47,929 nt of DNA from an uncultured bacterium (GTDB taxonomy: Bacteria; Verrucomicrobiota; Kiritimatiellia; PWTM01), in assembly GCA_937139365.1 (NCBI GenBank), contig CAKZPT010000072.1:1-47929 (forward strand), read 5' to 3'. Made by a program: the position numbers and the translations under genes. Within the stretch, counting starts at the first letter, position 1. Each line of letters opens with the position of its first letter. The notes below the pieces were generated by a model, which worked only from the letters and a program-made list of their open reading frames with translations, was not told the origin of the DNA and searched no databases. Below, piece after piece: positions 34,897 through 47,380 of this stretch.

Positions 34897-37800
34897 TCAC
34901 CCTTTCGCCGAGCGATGGACCTTGATGTCCAGCCCCAGGCTCTGCAGCTCCTTCATCAGCACGTTGAACGATTCGGGCGTACCCGCCTCGAGCACGTTGT
35001 CGCCCTTGACGATCGCCTCGTAGATGGCGGTGCGGCCGCGGATGTCGTCGCTCTTGACGGTGAGCAGCTCCTGCAGCGAGTAGGCGGCGCCGTAGGCCTC
35101 CATGGCCCAGACCTCCATCTCGCCGAACCGCTGGCCGCCGTACTGGGCCTTGCCGCCGAGCGGCTGCTGGGTCACCAGCGAATACGGGCCCACCGCGCGC
35201 GCGTGGATCTTGTCCGTGGCCAGGTGGTGCAGCTTGAGCATGTAGATCACGCCGACCACGACGCTCTGCTCGAACGGCTCCCCCGTGCCGCCGTCGTACA
35301 GCCTCGCTTTGCCGTCGGGGCCCACCGCCGGGGTCCCCTCGCCGCGCTCCTTCGCGACGTCCTGGCAGAGGTTCAGCAGGTCCCAGATGCGGCCCTCCGG
35401 CGCGCCGTCGAAGACGGGTGACGCGAACCGCACGCCCTTCCGGAACAGCTCGGTCGTGGCCCGCACTTCCTCGTCGCTCATCCGGCCCACCGCGTCCGGC
35501 TGGCCGGCCGCCATGTAGATGCGGTCCAGGAACGCCCGCAGGTCCTCGGTCTTCGCGCCGACCCTGATGCGGCGATCGGCCTCCATCCCGAGGTAGCGCG
35601 CCGCCCAGCCCAGGTGCGTTTCCAGGACCTGGCCCACGTTCATGCGCGAGGGAACCCCCAGCGGATTGAGCACGATGTCCACCGGCGTGCCGTCCTCCAG
35701 AAACGGCATGTCCTCCTCCGACACGATCCGGGCGATCACGCCTTTGTTGCCGTGCCGACCCGCCATCTTGTCGCCGACGCCGATCTTCTTCTTCGTGGCG
35801 ATGTACACCTTGACCTGCTTCAGCACGCCCGGCTCGATCTCGTCGCCGCTCTCCACCCGGTCCAGGGCCGCGGCCTCCTCCATGTCGAGGTCCGAGAACT
35901 TCCGGTTGTATTCGGCGAGGATGCCGTAGATCATCGACTGCACCGGCCCGGCGTCGATCTCGATGTGTTCGCGGGCGCCGGCCAGTTTTCGCAGCAGCGT
36001 TTTGGTGATCTTCCGGTTCGCCGGGATGATGACCTCGCCGGTTTCGACGTTCACGACGTCCATCGGGATCTTCTCGCCCAGCAGCTTGTTGCTGAGCGCC
36101 TCGATCAAGTTCTCGAGCAGGTTCTGGCGCCGCTCGCGGTACTCGTCCTGCAACTGCTTGGCCTGCTGTCGCCGGTCGCGCGAGGTCACCTTCGTCCGCT
36201 TGACGGGGTTGCGCGCCGAGGCCTTGACGTCCATCACGATGCCGTAGGTCCCGCTGGGCACGCGCAGCGAGGTGTCGCGCACGTCCGCCGCCTTCTCGCC
36301 GAAGATCGCGCGCAGCAGGCGCTCCTCCGGCGCCAGCTCGGTCTCCGTCTTGGGGGTCACCTTGCCCACCAGGATGTCGCCCGGCTTGACCTCCGCGCCG
36401 ATGCGGATCGTCCCGTCGCGCGTCAGGTTCTTCAGCGCCTCCTCGCCGACGTTCGGAATGTCCCGCGTGATCTCCTCGGGGCCGAGCTTCGTGTCGCGGG
36501 CGCCGCACTCGAACTCCTCGATGTGGATCGAGGTGTAGACGTCGTCCCGGACCAGGCGCTCGCTGATGACGATCGCGTCCTCAAAGTTGTTGCCGTGCCA
36601 CGGCATGAACGCCACCAGCACATTTCGACCCAGCGCCAGCTCGCCGTCGGCCGTGGACGGGCCGTCGGCCAGCACGTCGCCCTTGCGGACGCGCTGCCCG
36701 ACCCGCACCAATGGCCGCTGGTTGAAGCAGGTGCCGGCGTTCGTGCGCATGAACTTGCGCAATTCGTAGATCTGGACGCCCGACGCGTGGGCCGAGCGCT
36801 TGTCGGGCATCTTCCCGTCCGACGTCACGATGATCTTCGACGCAGACACGTATGCCACCCGCCCCGCCTCGCGGGCGGTCACCAGGACGCGGGAATCGTG
36901 TGCGATACGCTCTTCGTTGCCGGTGGCGATCAGCGGCCGTTCGCTGTCCAGCAGTGGCACTGCCTGCCGCTGCATGTTCGAGCCCATCAACGCGCGGTTC
37001 GCGTCGTCGTGCTCGAGGAACGGGATCAGGGCCGCGGCCACGCTGACCACCTGCCGCGGCGACACATCCATGTATTGAACCGACTCCCGCGGCACCTCCT
37101 TAAACTCGCCGCCTTTGCGAACCATCACCAGCTCGTTGGCGAACCGTCCGTGCTCGTCCAGCGCGGCGTTCGCCTGCGCGATGACGTACTTCTCCTCCTC
37201 GTCGGCGGTCAGGTAGTCCACCTCGTCCGTCACCCGACCGCCCACCACGCGGCGGTACGGGCTCTCGATGAAGCCGAAGGCGTTGACCTTCGCGTACATG
37301 CTTAGCGACGAGATCAGTCCGATGTTCGGTCCCTCGGGCGTCTCGATCGGACAGATCCGGCCGTAGTGGCTGGAGTGCACGTCGCGGACCTCGAAACCGG
37401 CCCGCTCCCGGTTGAGCCCGCCGGGGCCCAGGGCGCTCAGGCGGCGTTTGTGCGCCAGCTCGGAGAGCGGATTGGTCTGGTCCATGAACTGGCTCAGCTG
37501 GCTGCGGCCGAAGAAGTCCCGAATCACCGTGGACAGCGCCTTCGGGTTGATCAGGCGCTGCGGCGTCGGCTTGTCCGTCTGGGGGTCGAGGATCGTCATG
37601 CGCTCCCGGACCAGCCGCTCCATCCGCGCCAGGCCGACCCGGCACTGGCTCTCCAGCAGCTCGCCCACCGTCCGCACACGCCGGCTGCCGAGGTGGTCAA
37701 TGTCGTCCACCGTGCCCTCGCCCCGCCGGAGGTTGATCAGGTACCGGATGCCTTCGATGATGTCCTCCTTGCAGAGGACCACGCAGTCCTCGCGCCCGAC

Positions 37801-38871
37801 GTGCGTGCCGAGCTTCTGGTGGATCTTGTAGCGGCCGACCCGCGTGATGTTGTAGCGGTTCTCATCGAAGAAGAGCCGCTTGAGAAGCTGGCGGGCGTTC
37901 GAGAGCGTGGGAGGGTCTCCGGGGCGCAGCTTGGAGTAGATGTCCTTCAGGGCGTCCTCGGCGGTCCGGTTCTGCGCGTCCCGGCGCACATTGTTCAGGA
38001 AGACGCCCTCGTCCCACGCGACGTTGACCACGTCCACCGACCGATGGCCGGCGGCGCGGATCTGCCGCACCAACTCGGGAGTGAGCGGGTCGAACGCCCG
38101 CGCCAGGATCAGCTGGTTGTCGGGGTCAATCACCTCGTGCAGCAGCACGCGGTGCGCGGTCTCGACCTCGCCGGAGAGCGTCAGCGTCTCGATCGGGTAG
38201 TAGAGGCGCAGCAGCTCCTCGTCGGTCCCTTTGCCCGCCCGTTCGCCGTTGCCGTGGTCTCCCATCCCGATCAGCGCTCGAAGGAACGCGACGGCCAGGA
38301 ACTTCCGCCGGCGGCGGCGGCTGTCCATGTAGACGTAGAGCAGGTCGGCGGTGTCGAACTGCACCTCCAGCCACGACCCCCGGTCCGGGATCACGCGGAA
38401 CGAGTACAGCACCGATCCGTTCGGGTGGTCCTCGCTTTCGAAGCAGATGCCCGGCGAGCGGTGGAGCTGGCTGACGACGACCCGTTCGGCCCCGTTGATC
38501 ACGAACGTGCCGGAGTCGGTCATCAGCGGGATCTCCCCCATGTAGACCTCCTCCTCGCGGACCTCCTTGGCGTCCTTCACGCGGAAGGTCACGTACAGGG
38601 GGGCGGTGTAGGACTGGCCCTCGCGAAGGCATTCGATCGGCCCCATCTTCGGCTCGCGGATCTCGTAGTGCACGAAATCCAGCACGCACTGGCCGTCGTA
38701 GCTTTCGATCGGGAACACCTCGCGGAAGACGGCCTGCAGGCCGATCTTTCGCCGCTTTGCGGGGGGAACGTCCCGCTGCAGGAACTCCCGGTAGGACTCC
38801 GTCTGGATCTCGATGAGATCCGGCGGAGCCAGGACATCCACCAGTTTGCCAAAGTTGATTCGCTTGGCCAT
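34897..38871 (-). CDS. rpoB: DNA-directed RNA polymerase beta subunit
   Basis: 1,324 aa from ATG 38871 (GGAGG 8 nt upstream); the open frame continues 14 codons further without a start signal. The rifampicin pocket (residues ~457-486, SQLSQFMDQ then [12 protein letters not shown]) keeps the wild-type Asp, His and Ser equivalents of D516, H526 and S531 in E. coli, so susceptibility is expected. The C-terminal clamp-contact region is present ([20 protein letters not shown]). It is separated from rplL by 91 nt containing a GC hairpin. Confidence 0.98.
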   Translation of the reverse strand: MAKRINFGKLVDVLAPPDLIEIQTESYREFLQRDVPPAKRRKIGLQAVFREVFPIESYDGQCVLDFVHYEIREPKMGPIECLREGQSYTAPLYVTFRVKDAKEVREEEVYMGEIPLMTDSGTFVINGAERVVVSQLHRSPGICFESEDHPNGSVLYSFRVIPDRGSWLEVQFDTADLLYVYMDSRRRRRKFLAVAFLRALIGMGDHGNGERAGKGTDEELLRLYYPIETLTLSGEVETAHRVLLHEVIDPDNQLILARAFDPLTPELVRQIRAAGHRSVDVVNVAWDEGVFLNNVRRDAQNRTAEDALKDIYSKLRPGDPPTLSNARQLLKRLFFDENRYNITRVGRYKIHQKLGTHVGREDCVVLCKEDIIEGIRYLINLRRGEGTVDDIDHLGSRRVRTVGELLESQCRVGLARMERLVRERMTILDPQTDKPTPQRLINPKALSTVIRDFFGRSQLSQFMDQTNPLSELAHKRRLSALGPGGLNRERAGFEVRDVHSSHYGRICPIETPEGPNIGLISSLSMYAKVNAFGFIESPYRRVVGGRVTDEVDYLTADEEEKYVIAQANAALDEHGRFANELVMVRKGGEFKEVPRESVQYMDVSPRQVVSVAAALIPFLEHDDANRALMGSNMQRQAVPLLDSERPLIATGNEERIAHDSRVLVTAREAGRVAYVSASKIIVTSDGKMPDKRSAHASGVQIYELRKFMRTNAGTCFNQRPLVRVGQRVRKGDVLADGPSTADGELALGRNVLVAFMPWHGNNFEDAIVISERLVRDDVYTSIHIEEFECGARDTKLGPEEITRDIPNVGEEALKNLTRDGTIRIGAEVKPGDILVGKVTPKTETELAPEERLLRAIFGEKAADVRDTSLRVPSGTYGIVMDVKASARNPVKRTKVTSRDRRQQAKQLQDEYRERRQNLLENLIEALSNKLLGEKIPMDVVNVETGEVIIPANRKITKTLLRKLAGAREHIEIDAGPVQSMIYGILAEYNRKFSDLDMEEAAALDRVESGDEIEPGVLKQVKVYIATKKKIGVGDKMAGRHGNKGVIARIVSEEDMPFLEDGTPVDIVLNPLGVPSRMNVGQVLETHLGWAARYLGMEADRRIRVGAKTEDLRAFLDRIYMAAGQPDAVGRMSDEEVRATTELFRKGVRFASPVFDGAPEGRIWDLLNLCQDVAKERGEGTPAVGPDGKARLYDGGTGEPFEQSVVVGVIYMLKLHHLATDKIHARAVGPYSLVTQQPLGGKAQYGGQRFGEMEVWAMEAYGAAYSLQELLTVKSDDIRGRTAIYEAIVKGDNVLEAGTPESFNVLMKELQSLGLDIKVHRSAKG

Positions 38872-38921
38872 TCCACACCCTCCGACGACGCCGCCGATGC
38901 TTCGGTCCGCCACCCGCCCCG

Positions 38922-38937
38922 CCGCCGCCGGCGGCGG
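38922..38937 (-). other. GC palindrome in the rplL-rpoB gap
   Basis: A perfect 16-nt palindrome (CCGCCGCC followed by GGCGGCGG) that folds to a 6-bp stem with a 4-nt loop. In E. coli this gap holds an attenuator and an RNase III site that adjust rpoBC relative to ribosomal proteins; this could be an analogous element. No T-tract. Confidence 0.4.
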
Positions 38938-38962
38938 TCCGGGGCCGTCGCCCGCCGCCGGA

Positions 38963-39379
38963 TTACTTGATTTCGACCTTCGCGCCGGCCGCCTCGAGCT
39001 TCGCCTTGAATTCCTCGGCCTCCTTCTTCGGCACGGCTTCCTTGATCGTTTTCGGCGCGCCGTCGACGAGGTCTTTGGCCTCCTTGAGGCCGAGGTTCGT
39101 CAGCGCACGTAGTTCCTTGATCACCGCGATCTTGTTCGTGCCGGCCGACGCCAGCACGACCGTGAACTCCGTCTTCTCCTCGGCCGGAGCCGCCGCGGCG
39201 GCCGCCGCGGGTGCCGCCGCCACCGCCACCGGCGCCGACGCCGAGACGCCGAACCGCGCGCCGAGCGCCTTGACCAGCTTGGACAGCTCCAGCACGCTGA
39301 TCGATTCGAGCCACTCCACGAATTCCGCCGCCTTGCCGTCCAACTTCACCTGCTCTGTCGCCTGCGTTGTTTCGCTCAT
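38963..39379 (-). CDS. rplL: 50S ribosomal protein L7/L12
   Basis: 138 aa, the multicopy stalk protein that recruits GTPase factors. An N-terminal dimerisation helix pair (about 12-47) is followed by a flexible Ala/Pro hinge (49-68) and the C-terminal factor-binding domain ([19 protein letters not shown] onward, with [15 protein letters not shown]). GAGGAA precedes the ATG. A hairpin lies upstream in the 60-nt gap after rplJ. Confidence 0.98.
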   Translation of the reverse strand: MSETTQATEQVKLDGKAAEFVEWLESISVLELSKLVKALGARFGVSASAPVAVAAAPAAAAAAAPAEEKTEFTVVLASAGTNKIAVIKELRALTNLGLKEAKDLVDGAPKTIKEAVPKKEAEEFKAKLEAAGAKVEIK

Positions 39380-39414
39380 CTCTGGTTCCTCGCTCTTCGC
39401 TCTGGGTTGACTTC

Positions 39415-39429
39415 CGGGACGAGGTCCCG
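39415..39429 (-). other. Hairpin in the rplJ-rplL gap
   Basis: Six-base arms CGGGAC/GTCCCG (39415-39420 and 39424-39429) around a 3-nt loop, about 35 nt before rplL. It may help the higher translation of rplL relative to rplJ; that is an inference. Confidence 0.35.
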
Positions 39430-39439
39430 AAACCGCTTG

Positions 39440-40000
39440 TCAGGCCGGCACCGCCGACCCCTTTTTCTCCTCGATCGCCTTCAGGACCCTCACCAGGCCC
39501 GCCGGAAGCTGATGGAGCACCGTGACCAGCCCCCGCAGCGGCGCGGCCAGCACCCCCACTAGCATCCCGCGCAGCTCGGCCTTGCCCGGCAGGGCCGCGA
39601 TCGCTGCCAGATCCGTCGCCGTCATCACCTGTCCGCCGACCTCGGCCAGTTTCACCGTCGGCAACTTCGTCTCCTTCTGGTACTGCGCCAGAGCGCGGGC
39701 CACCTCCGTGATGTCACCGCCGCCGAGGATCACCGCCGTCGGCCCGCGCAGGGCCGGGGCCAGGCGTTCCGCCGGCGCCCCGACCGCCTCCCGAAACATC
39801 CGGTTGGGCACCACCTGCATGCGCGCCCCGGCCTGCCGCAACCGGTTGCGCAGATCGGTGGTTTTCGCCGAATCCAGGCCGGTGAAATCCACAAGGATCA
39901 AATACGCCGCCGACTCGACCCGCCGGCGGATCTCCTCCCCGATCGACTCTTTTTCCGGGCGCAACGGGCGTTGCCGGGCCGTCGTCGCTGTCGTCGTCAT
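39440..40000 (-). CDS. rplJ: 50S ribosomal protein L10
   Basis: 186 aa. L10 anchors L7/L12 dimers through its C-terminal helix (about 160-180) and binds 23S rRNA with L11. Core: YLILVDFTGLDSAKTTDLRNRL, then VVPNRMFREAV and LRGPTAVILGGGD. ATG 40000 has GAGGT upstream; the open frame further up is a shadow. It starts 7 nt after rplA, so there is no room for the L10-binding leader seen in E. coli. Confidence 0.97.
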   Translation of the reverse strand: MTTTATTARQRPLRPEKESIGEEIRRRVESAAYLILVDFTGLDSAKTTDLRNRLRQAGARMQVVPNRMFREAVGAPAERLAPALRGPTAVILGGGDITEVARALAQYQKETKLPTVKLAEVGGQVMTATDLAAIAALPGKAELRGMLVGVLAAPLRGLVTVLHQLPAGLVRVLKAIEEKKGSAVPA

Positions 40001-40007
40001 GTCCACC

Positions 40008-40700
40008 TCACTCGCTGTCCCGCACGTTGACGTGCAGCCCCGGCCCCATCGTCGAACTGACCGTGCATCGCCGGATGTAGACGCCCTTGGCCGACGCGGG
40101 CCGCGCCGCACGGATCGCGTCGATCACGGCCTGGCAGTTCTCGACAAGGGCCTGGACGGGAAACGACCGTTTGCCGAAGGGCACCATCGCGTTGCCGGTC
40201 TTGTCCATCCGAAATTCGACGCGGCCGGCCAGAAACTGACGCACCGCCGCCGCGGTGTCCGTGACCACGGTGCCAGTTTTCGGGTTGGGCATCAGGCCGC
40301 GCGGGCCCAGCACCTTGCCAAGCTTGCGAACTTCCTTCATCGCGTCCGGTGTGGCGATGGCGACGTCGAAGTCCGTCCATCCCTCCTGGACTTTCTCGAC
40401 GAGGTCCTGCAAACCGGCCGCGTCGGCGCCGGCCGCGCGAGCGGCCTCGGCGGCCGGACCGTCCGCAAAGACGATCACGCGAACTTTTTTGCCCGTGCCG
40501 TGCGGCAGGGACACGACGCCGCGCAGGGTTTGGTCCGACTTGGCGGGATCCAACCCCATCCGGAACGCGACCTCGAGGGTCTCATCGAAGTCGGCCGCCG
40601 GGTGGTCCTTGATGAACTGGATCGCCTCGGCCAGCTCGTAAGTCCGGCCGCGGTCCATGAGGGCCGCCACCTTTTGGTATCGCTTGCCGCGTCGCGCCAT
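40008..40700 (-). CDS. rplA: 50S ribosomal protein L1
   Basis: 230 aa, the mobile L1 stalk protein that helps eject E-site tRNA; in E. coli it represses its own operon. MARRGKRYQKVAAL, the conserved LGKVLGPRGLMPNPKTGTV and the C-terminal STMGPGLHVNV are present. It starts one base after rplK. Confidence 0.98.
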   Translation of the reverse strand: MARRGKRYQKVAALMDRGRTYELAEAIQFIKDHPAADFDETLEVAFRMGLDPAKSDQTLRGVVSLPHGTGKKVRVIVFADGPAAEAARAAGADAAGLQDLVEKVQEGWTDFDVAIATPDAMKEVRKLGKVLGPRGLMPNPKTGTVVTDTAAAVRQFLAGRVEFRMDKTGNAMVPFGKRSFPVQALVENCQAVIDAIRAARPASAKGVYIRRCTVSSTMGPGLHVNVRDSE

Positions 40701-40701
40701 G

Positions 40702-41124
40702 TCACACCACCTCGATCCCCATGCTGCGCGCCGTACCCTCGATCATACGCACCGCCTGCGCGAGGTCCGACGCGTTGAGGTCCTTCGCCTTGATCTTTGC
40801 GATCTCCGCCACCTGCGCCCGGGTCACCTTGCCGACCTTCTCGCGGTTTGGCGTGCCGGAGCCCTTGGCGATCCCCGCGGCCCGCTTCAGCAGCACGGAC
40901 GCCGGCGGGCTCTTGGTCACGAACGTGAACGACTTGTCCTGGTAGACGGTGATGACCACCGGAATGACGAGGCCGGCCTGCGAAGCCGTCGCCGCGTTGA
41001 ACTGCTTGCAGAACTCCATGATATTCACGCCCTGCTGGCCAAGGGCGGGGCCGACGGGCGGGGCGGGGTTCGCCTGCCCGGCGGGAATCTGCAAACGGAT
41101 CACACCCGTGACTTTTTTCGCCAT
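40702..41124 (-). CDS. rplK: 50S ribosomal protein L11
   Basis: 140 aa. L11 binds the GTPase centre of 23S rRNA and is the thiostrepton site together with that RNA. Pro-rich N-terminal [24 protein letters not shown] and C-terminal RNA-binding domain with [30 protein letters not shown]. It follows nusG by 19 nt, which leaves no room for a long L1-binding leader. Confidence 0.98.
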   Translation of the reverse strand: MAKKVTGVIRLQIPAGQANPAPPVGPALGQQGVNIMEFCKQFNAATASQAGLVIPVVITVYQDKSFTFVTKSPPASVLLKRAAGIAKGSGTPNREKVGKVTRAQVAEIAKIKAKDLNASDLAQAVRMIEGTARSMGIEVV

Positions 41125-41143
41125 GTCTACGCTCCGGACGGGC

Positions 41144-41692
41144 TCAAGCCCGCTCCACCTGCGAGTACTCCAACTCCACCGGCGTGGCCCGGCCGAAGAT
41201 GGAGACCGATACCTTCAGCTTGCCGTGCGCCGGGTCCACCTCCTCCACGACGCCGGTGAAGTTTTGGAACGGCCCCTCGGTGATCGTCACCGACTCGCCC
41301 GGTTCGAAGGTCACCTTGGGCCGGACCTTGTCCTTCTTTTCCTCGACCTGCGCCAGGATGCTCTCGATCTCCTCCGGCCTGAGCGGCAACGGCCGGTCGC
41401 CGCCGACGAAGCGGATCACGCCCTGTGTCTCCTGGATGAACCGCCAGGCGGGCTCGTTCAGCTTCCTCTCGTCGTTGTAGAGGGCCAGCTCGACCAGCAC
41501 GTAGCCCGGGAAGAACTTCCGCACGGTCGTCGCACGGCGCTGGCCGCGGGTTTCGGCCACGCGCTCGGTCGGCACGAGCACCTCGCCGACGTAGTCGGTC
41601 ATTCCCTCGAGCTTCGCCCGCCGCTCGATGCTCTCCTTGACGCGGTTCTCCTGGCCCGACAACGTGTGCAACACAAACCACTGCTTGTTCAT
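41144..41692 (-). CDS. nusG: Transcription elongation/antitermination factor NusG
   Basis: 182 aa. The N-terminal NGN domain ([31 protein letters not shown]) binds the polymerase clamp; the C-terminal KOW domain (from about 128; [21 protein letters not shown]) binds Rho or S10. Normal length. It follows secE by 21 nt, the usual secE-nusG pair. Confidence 0.98.
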   Translation of the reverse strand: MNKQWFVLHTLSGQENRVKESIERRAKLEGMTDYVGEVLVPTERVAETRGQRRATTVRKFFPGYVLVELALYNDERKLNEPAWRFIQETQGVIRFVGGDRPLPLRPEEIESILAQVEEKKDKVRPKVTFEPGESVTITEGPFQNFTGVVEEVDPAHGKLKVSVSIFGRATPVELEYSQVERA

Positions 41693-41713
41693 ACGCGCCC
41701 GCGCCCCCGCCGG

Positions 41714-41920
41714 CTACCGTGGCAGGATGGCCTGCAACGCCAGGATCACAGCCCCGTCGCACAGCGCGACGTAGGCCGCCAGCAGAACCACCGAAACGAT
41801 GACCACGACCGTGGACTCGAACAGCTCGCCGCGGGTCGGCCAGCTGCACTTCTTGAGTTCGGCCTGGACATCCTCCACAAAGCCCCGGCCTCGCTGCAGC
41901 CATGTTCGAACCTTGTCCAT
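41714..41920 (-). CDS. secE: Protein translocase subunit SecE
   Basis: 68 aa, one-helix form of SecE. An amphipathic N-terminal part with the conserved ELKKCSWPTRGEL (21-33) is followed by a single transmembrane helix (about 36-58). It clamps SecY, encoded at 17356-18705. The start at 41920 was chosen from the family; a longer open frame runs into the tRNA-Trp gene. Confidence 0.95.
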   Translation of the reverse strand: MDKVRTWLQRGRGFVEDVQAELKKCSWPTRGELFESTVVVIVSVVLLAAYVALCDGAVILALQAILPR

Positions 41921-41943
41921 CGGATCTCCGCGGCGCTCAAGCC

Positions 41944-42019
41944 TGGCAGGCCAGGAGGGACTTGAACCCCCAACAACCGGTTTTGGAGACCGGTGCTCTG
42001 CCAATTGAGCTACTGGCCT
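41944..42019 (-). tRNA. tRNA-Trp(CCA)
   Basis: A 76-nt cloverleaf including an encoded 3' CCA. The acceptor stem is AGGCCAG with CTGGCCT, discriminator G. The anticodon loop CTCCAAA gives anticodon CCA, read as Trp. It lies between rpmG and secE, the classical trnW position, and must be cut out of the operon transcript. Confidence 0.97.
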
Positions 42020-42037
42020 GCCGCCAAATCCGGCCGC

Positions 42038-42190
42038 TCACTTCGTCTCCCGGTGCAGCGTATGCCTCCGCTCCGCCGGGCAGAACTTGCGCAGCTCCAG
42101 CCGCTCGGTCTGCGTGCGCTTGTTGCGCGTCGCCGTGTAGTTGCGGCGCTTGCACTCGGTGCACGCCAGCGTGACGATTTCTCTCGGCAT
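42038..42190 (-). CDS. rpmG: 50S ribosomal protein L33
   Basis: 50 aa, easily missed because of its size. [13 protein letters not shown] starts the family; [20 protein letters not shown] and [13 protein letters not shown] complete it. Zinc-type L33 has two CxxC pairs; here the first (Cys10, Cys13) is intact, but the second retains only Cys37, with Glu40 where the fourth Cys should be. Tight spacing to tRNA-Trp (18 nt) and tuf (55 nt). The tuf-rpmG-trnW-secE-nusG order is common in bacteria. Confidence 0.95.
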   Translation of the reverse strand: MPREIVTLACTECKRRNYTATRNKRTQTERLELRKFCPAERRHTLHRETK

Positions 42191-42245
42191 GGCCGGTCCG
42201 TTGCTCCGGCGCCCGCGGCGGTTGCCCCGCCGGACGCCTGTTGGC

Positions 42246-43454
42246 CTACTCCAGAATCTCCGTCACCCGGCCGGCCCCGACAGTCCGACCGCCCTCGCGG
42301 ATCGCGAACCGCATGTAGCGCTCCATCGCGATCGGCGTGATCAGCCTGACCAGCATGCTGACGTTGTCGCCCGGCATCACCATCTCGACGCCCTCAGGCA
42401 GCGTGATGTCGCCGGTGACGTCCGTCGTCCGGAAATAGAACTGGGGACGGTACCCCTTGAAGAAGGGGGTATGGCGGCCGCCTTCTTCCTTCGACAGCAC
42501 GTAGACCTCGGCCTTGAACGTCGTGTGCGGCGTGATCGTTCCCGGCTTGGCCAGGACCTGGCCGCGCTCGACCTCCTCCTTCTTGGTGCCGCGCAGCAGC
42601 ACGCCGATGTTGTCGCCGGCGCGCCCCTCGTCGAGCAGCTTTCGGAACATCTCGACGCCGGTCGCGGTGGTCTTTTGGGTGTCGCGCAGCCCGACGATCT
42701 CCACCTCGTCGCCGACCTTAATCAAGCCGCGCTCGACGCGACCGGTGACCACCGTTCCGCGGCCTTCGATCGAGAACACGTCCTCGATCGGCATCAGGAA
42801 CGGCTGGTCGATCGGCCGCTCGGGCTCCTTGATGTAGGAGTCCAGCGCGTCCATGAGCTGCGTGATGCAGGCGGCGTCCGGGTGGTCCGGCGTAGGCGCC
42901 TGCAGGGCCTTCAAGGCCGAGCCGCGAATGATCGGCGTTTCGTCGCCGGGGAACTCGTACTTCGAGAGGAGGTCGCGGATCTCCATCTCAACCAGGTCGA
43001 GCAGCTCCGGGTCGTCCACCGTGTCCACCTTGTTCAGGAAGACGACGATCGCGGGCACGCCGACCTGACGCGCCAGCAGGATGTGCTCGCGCGTCTGGGG
43101 CATGGGGCCGTCGGAGGCGCTGACCACGAGGATCGCGCCGTCCATCTGCGCCGCGCCGGTGATCATGTTTTTCACGTAGTCGGCGTGGCCGGGGCAGTCC
43201 ACGTGGGCGTAGTGCCGCGCCGACGATTCGTACTCGACGTGGGCGGTCGCGATGGTCAGGATCTTCGTCGCGTCGCGACGCCCGTGGGCCTCGGAGGCCT
43301 TGGCGACCTGGTCGTATGTGATGAAGCGGGCCAGCCCCTTGGCCTCCTGGACCTTGGTGATGGCCGACGTCAGCGTCGTCTTGCCGTGGTCGACGTGACC
43401 GATGGTGCCGACGTTGACATGCGGCTTTGTCCGTTCAAACTTTTCCTTCGCCAT
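42246..43454 (-). CDS. tuf: Elongation factor Tu with variant switch I
   Basis: 402 aa. Delivers aminoacyl-tRNA to the ribosome. GHVDHGKT (19-26), DCPGH (86-90, with His90 equal to the catalytic His84 of E. coli) and NKVD (141-144) are normal. Switch I is not: where most bacteria have ARGITINTSHVEY, this protein has [17 protein letters not shown], about five residues longer, with RG replaced but the Mg-coordinating Thr kept (Thr67). From memory, similar RDATK-type loops occur in Verrucomicrobia and Planctomycetes, so it is probably a lineage trait. Domains 2 and 3 are ordinary. The ATG has GGGAG 7 nt upstream, with a 6-bp hairpin before it. It is downstream of tRNA-Thr and not of fusA. Confidence 0.97.
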   Translation of the reverse strand: MAKEKFERTKPHVNVGTIGHVDHGKTTLTSAITKVQEAKGLARFITYDQVAKASEAHGRRDATKILTIATAHVEYESSARHYAHVDCPGHADYVKNMITGAAQMDGAILVVSASDGPMPQTREHILLARQVGVPAIVVFLNKVDTVDDPELLDLVEMEIRDLLSKYEFPGDETPIIRGSALKALQAPTPDHPDAACITQLMDALDSYIKEPERPIDQPFLMPIEDVFSIEGRGTVVTGRVERGLIKVGDEVEIVGLRDTQKTTATGVEMFRKLLDEGRAGDNIGVLLRGTKKEEVERGQVLAKPGTITPHTTFKAEVYVLSKEEGGRHTPFFKGYRPQFYFRTTDVTGDITLPEGVEMVMPGDNVSMLVRLITPIAMERYMRFAIREGGRTVGAGRVTEILE

Positions 43455-43471
43455 GACTGTCTCCCTTTCTT

Positions 43472-43487
43472 GCGGCCGTCCGGCCGC
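43472..43487 (-). other. Hairpin in the tRNA-Thr-tuf leader
   Basis: GCGGCC/GGCCGC arms (43472-43477 and 43482-43487) with a 4-nt loop, between tRNA-Thr and the tuf ribosome binding site. No T-tract. It may protect the 5' end of the tuf mRNA after the tRNA is cut away. Confidence 0.35.
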
Positions 43488-43515
43488 CTCAATCGTCCGG
43501 CCCGCCCGCGCGGGC

Positions 43516-43591
<76 letters not shown>

Positions 43592-43655
43592 CATCCCGCC
43601 CCCGCCGGCCCCAGGCGGGGCGCGCGTGCGATTCCCGCGCCAAGGGCGAACTAGT

Positions 43656-43683
43656 AGTCTAGCAGACCGGTTCGGGCCGTCAA
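43656..43683 (-). promoter_or_regulatory. Promoter of the tRNA-Thr-tuf-ribosomal cluster
   Basis: On the minus strand, TTGACG (43678-43683, five of six) and TAGACT (43656-43661, four of six) are separated by 16 nt. It lies just past the rRNA terminator and about 65 nt before tRNA-Thr, the only space where the giant cluster could have its own start. Confidence 0.6.
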
Positions 43684-43710
43684 CCTCGACAGAGGACGAC
43701 GGTCCTCTCA

Positions 43711-43751
43711 CCTAAACGAAACGCGCCGCCGGCCGTGAGGCCGGCGGCGCG
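43711..43751 (-). terminator. Rho-independent terminator of the rRNA operon
   Basis: A perfect 13-bp GC stem (43722-43734 with 43739-43751), TCAC loop, then TTTCGTTT on the minus strand (43714-43721). It lies about 15 nt after the 5S gene. It separates the rRNA operon from the tuf cluster. Confidence 0.85.
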
Positions 43752-43766
43752 CGTCGTCAAAGCGAT

Positions 43767-43882
43767 CCCCGGCAACGCGCTACTCTCCCGCGGCCACCGC
43801 CGCAGTACCATCGCCGCTGAGAGTCTTAACGACCGTGTTCGGAATGGGAACGGGTGTTGTCCTCCCGCCATGGTCACCGGGG
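43767..43882 (-). rRNA. 5S ribosomal RNA
   Basis: About 116 nt. Ends are mutually complementary (CCCGGTGACCATGG at the 5' side, TTGCCGGG at the 3' side), and the internal CCCGTTCCCATTCCGAACACGG and GGGAGAGTAG segments are universal 5S features. Exact ends are estimated from the terminal helix. Confidence 0.95.
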
Positions 43883-43935
43883 AAAAAACTCCGCGCAGGA
43901 ATGGGGAAGCCGGTCGCCGAGCGAACGGGCACCGG

Positions 43936-46892
<2,957 letters not shown>

Positions 46893-46960
46893 AACAATGT
46901 CTCGGTGTCCCGTCCCCGCCCGAACGGGCGGGTCGGGCTTCCCCAATTCCTGCGCGTCGA

Positions 46961-46971
46961 TGTCAAAGAAC
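46961..46971 (-). promoter_or_regulatory. boxA antitermination element before 23S
   Basis: GTTCTTTGACA on the minus strand, in the tRNA-Ile to 23S spacer about 70 nt before 23S. It matches the boxA pattern bound by NusB-S10 in rRNA antitermination. Identified by sequence resemblance only. Confidence 0.55.
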
Positions 46972-47016
46972 CACCCCGTTGCCGGGGAAATTCACGTCGG
47001 CGACGGACCAGCCGCC

Positions 47017-47093
47017 TGGTGGGCGTGACTGGAGTCGAACCAGTGACCTCGTCCTTATCAGGGACGCGCTCTAACCAACTGAGCTACACGCCC
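47017..47093 (-). tRNA. tRNA-Ile(GAT)
   Basis: 77 nt with encoded CCA. Acceptor GGGCGTG/CACGCCC; anticodon loop CTGATAA gives GAT. It lies in the 16S-23S spacer on the 23S side, the usual partner of tRNA-Ala there. Confidence 0.98.
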
Positions 47094-47197
47094 TACTTCG
47101 CGCGTCGGCTTCGCCTTGCGCTTCGTAGGGCAAGCCCGCGGTCGGCGGCTTGCCATCCGCAGCCCAAGCCCGCCCCTCGCGAACGCGGAGCGAAGGA

Positions 47198-47273
47198 TGG
47201 TGGAGGCAACCGGGTTCGAACCGGTGACCCCAAGCTTGCAAAGCTTGTGCTCTGCCAACTGAGCTATGCCCCC
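47198..47273 (-). tRNA. tRNA-Ala(TGC)
   Basis: 76 nt with encoded CCA. Acceptor GGGGGCA/TGCCTCC includes the G3-U70 wobble that marks Ala identity. Anticodon loop TTTGCAA gives TGC. It is on the 16S side of the spacer; the Ala-then-Ile order is the reverse of the Ile-Ala order found in E. coli rrn operons. Confidence 0.98.
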
Positions 47274-47380
47274 GCCCTTCGGCGACAACACAGCCACCGG
47301 CCGATCAATCGGTCCGTCCTGCCGTCGATGACGTACGACCCGCTTCGGATCAGAAACGGTGCGGCGTGCGCGAGCTCGAT

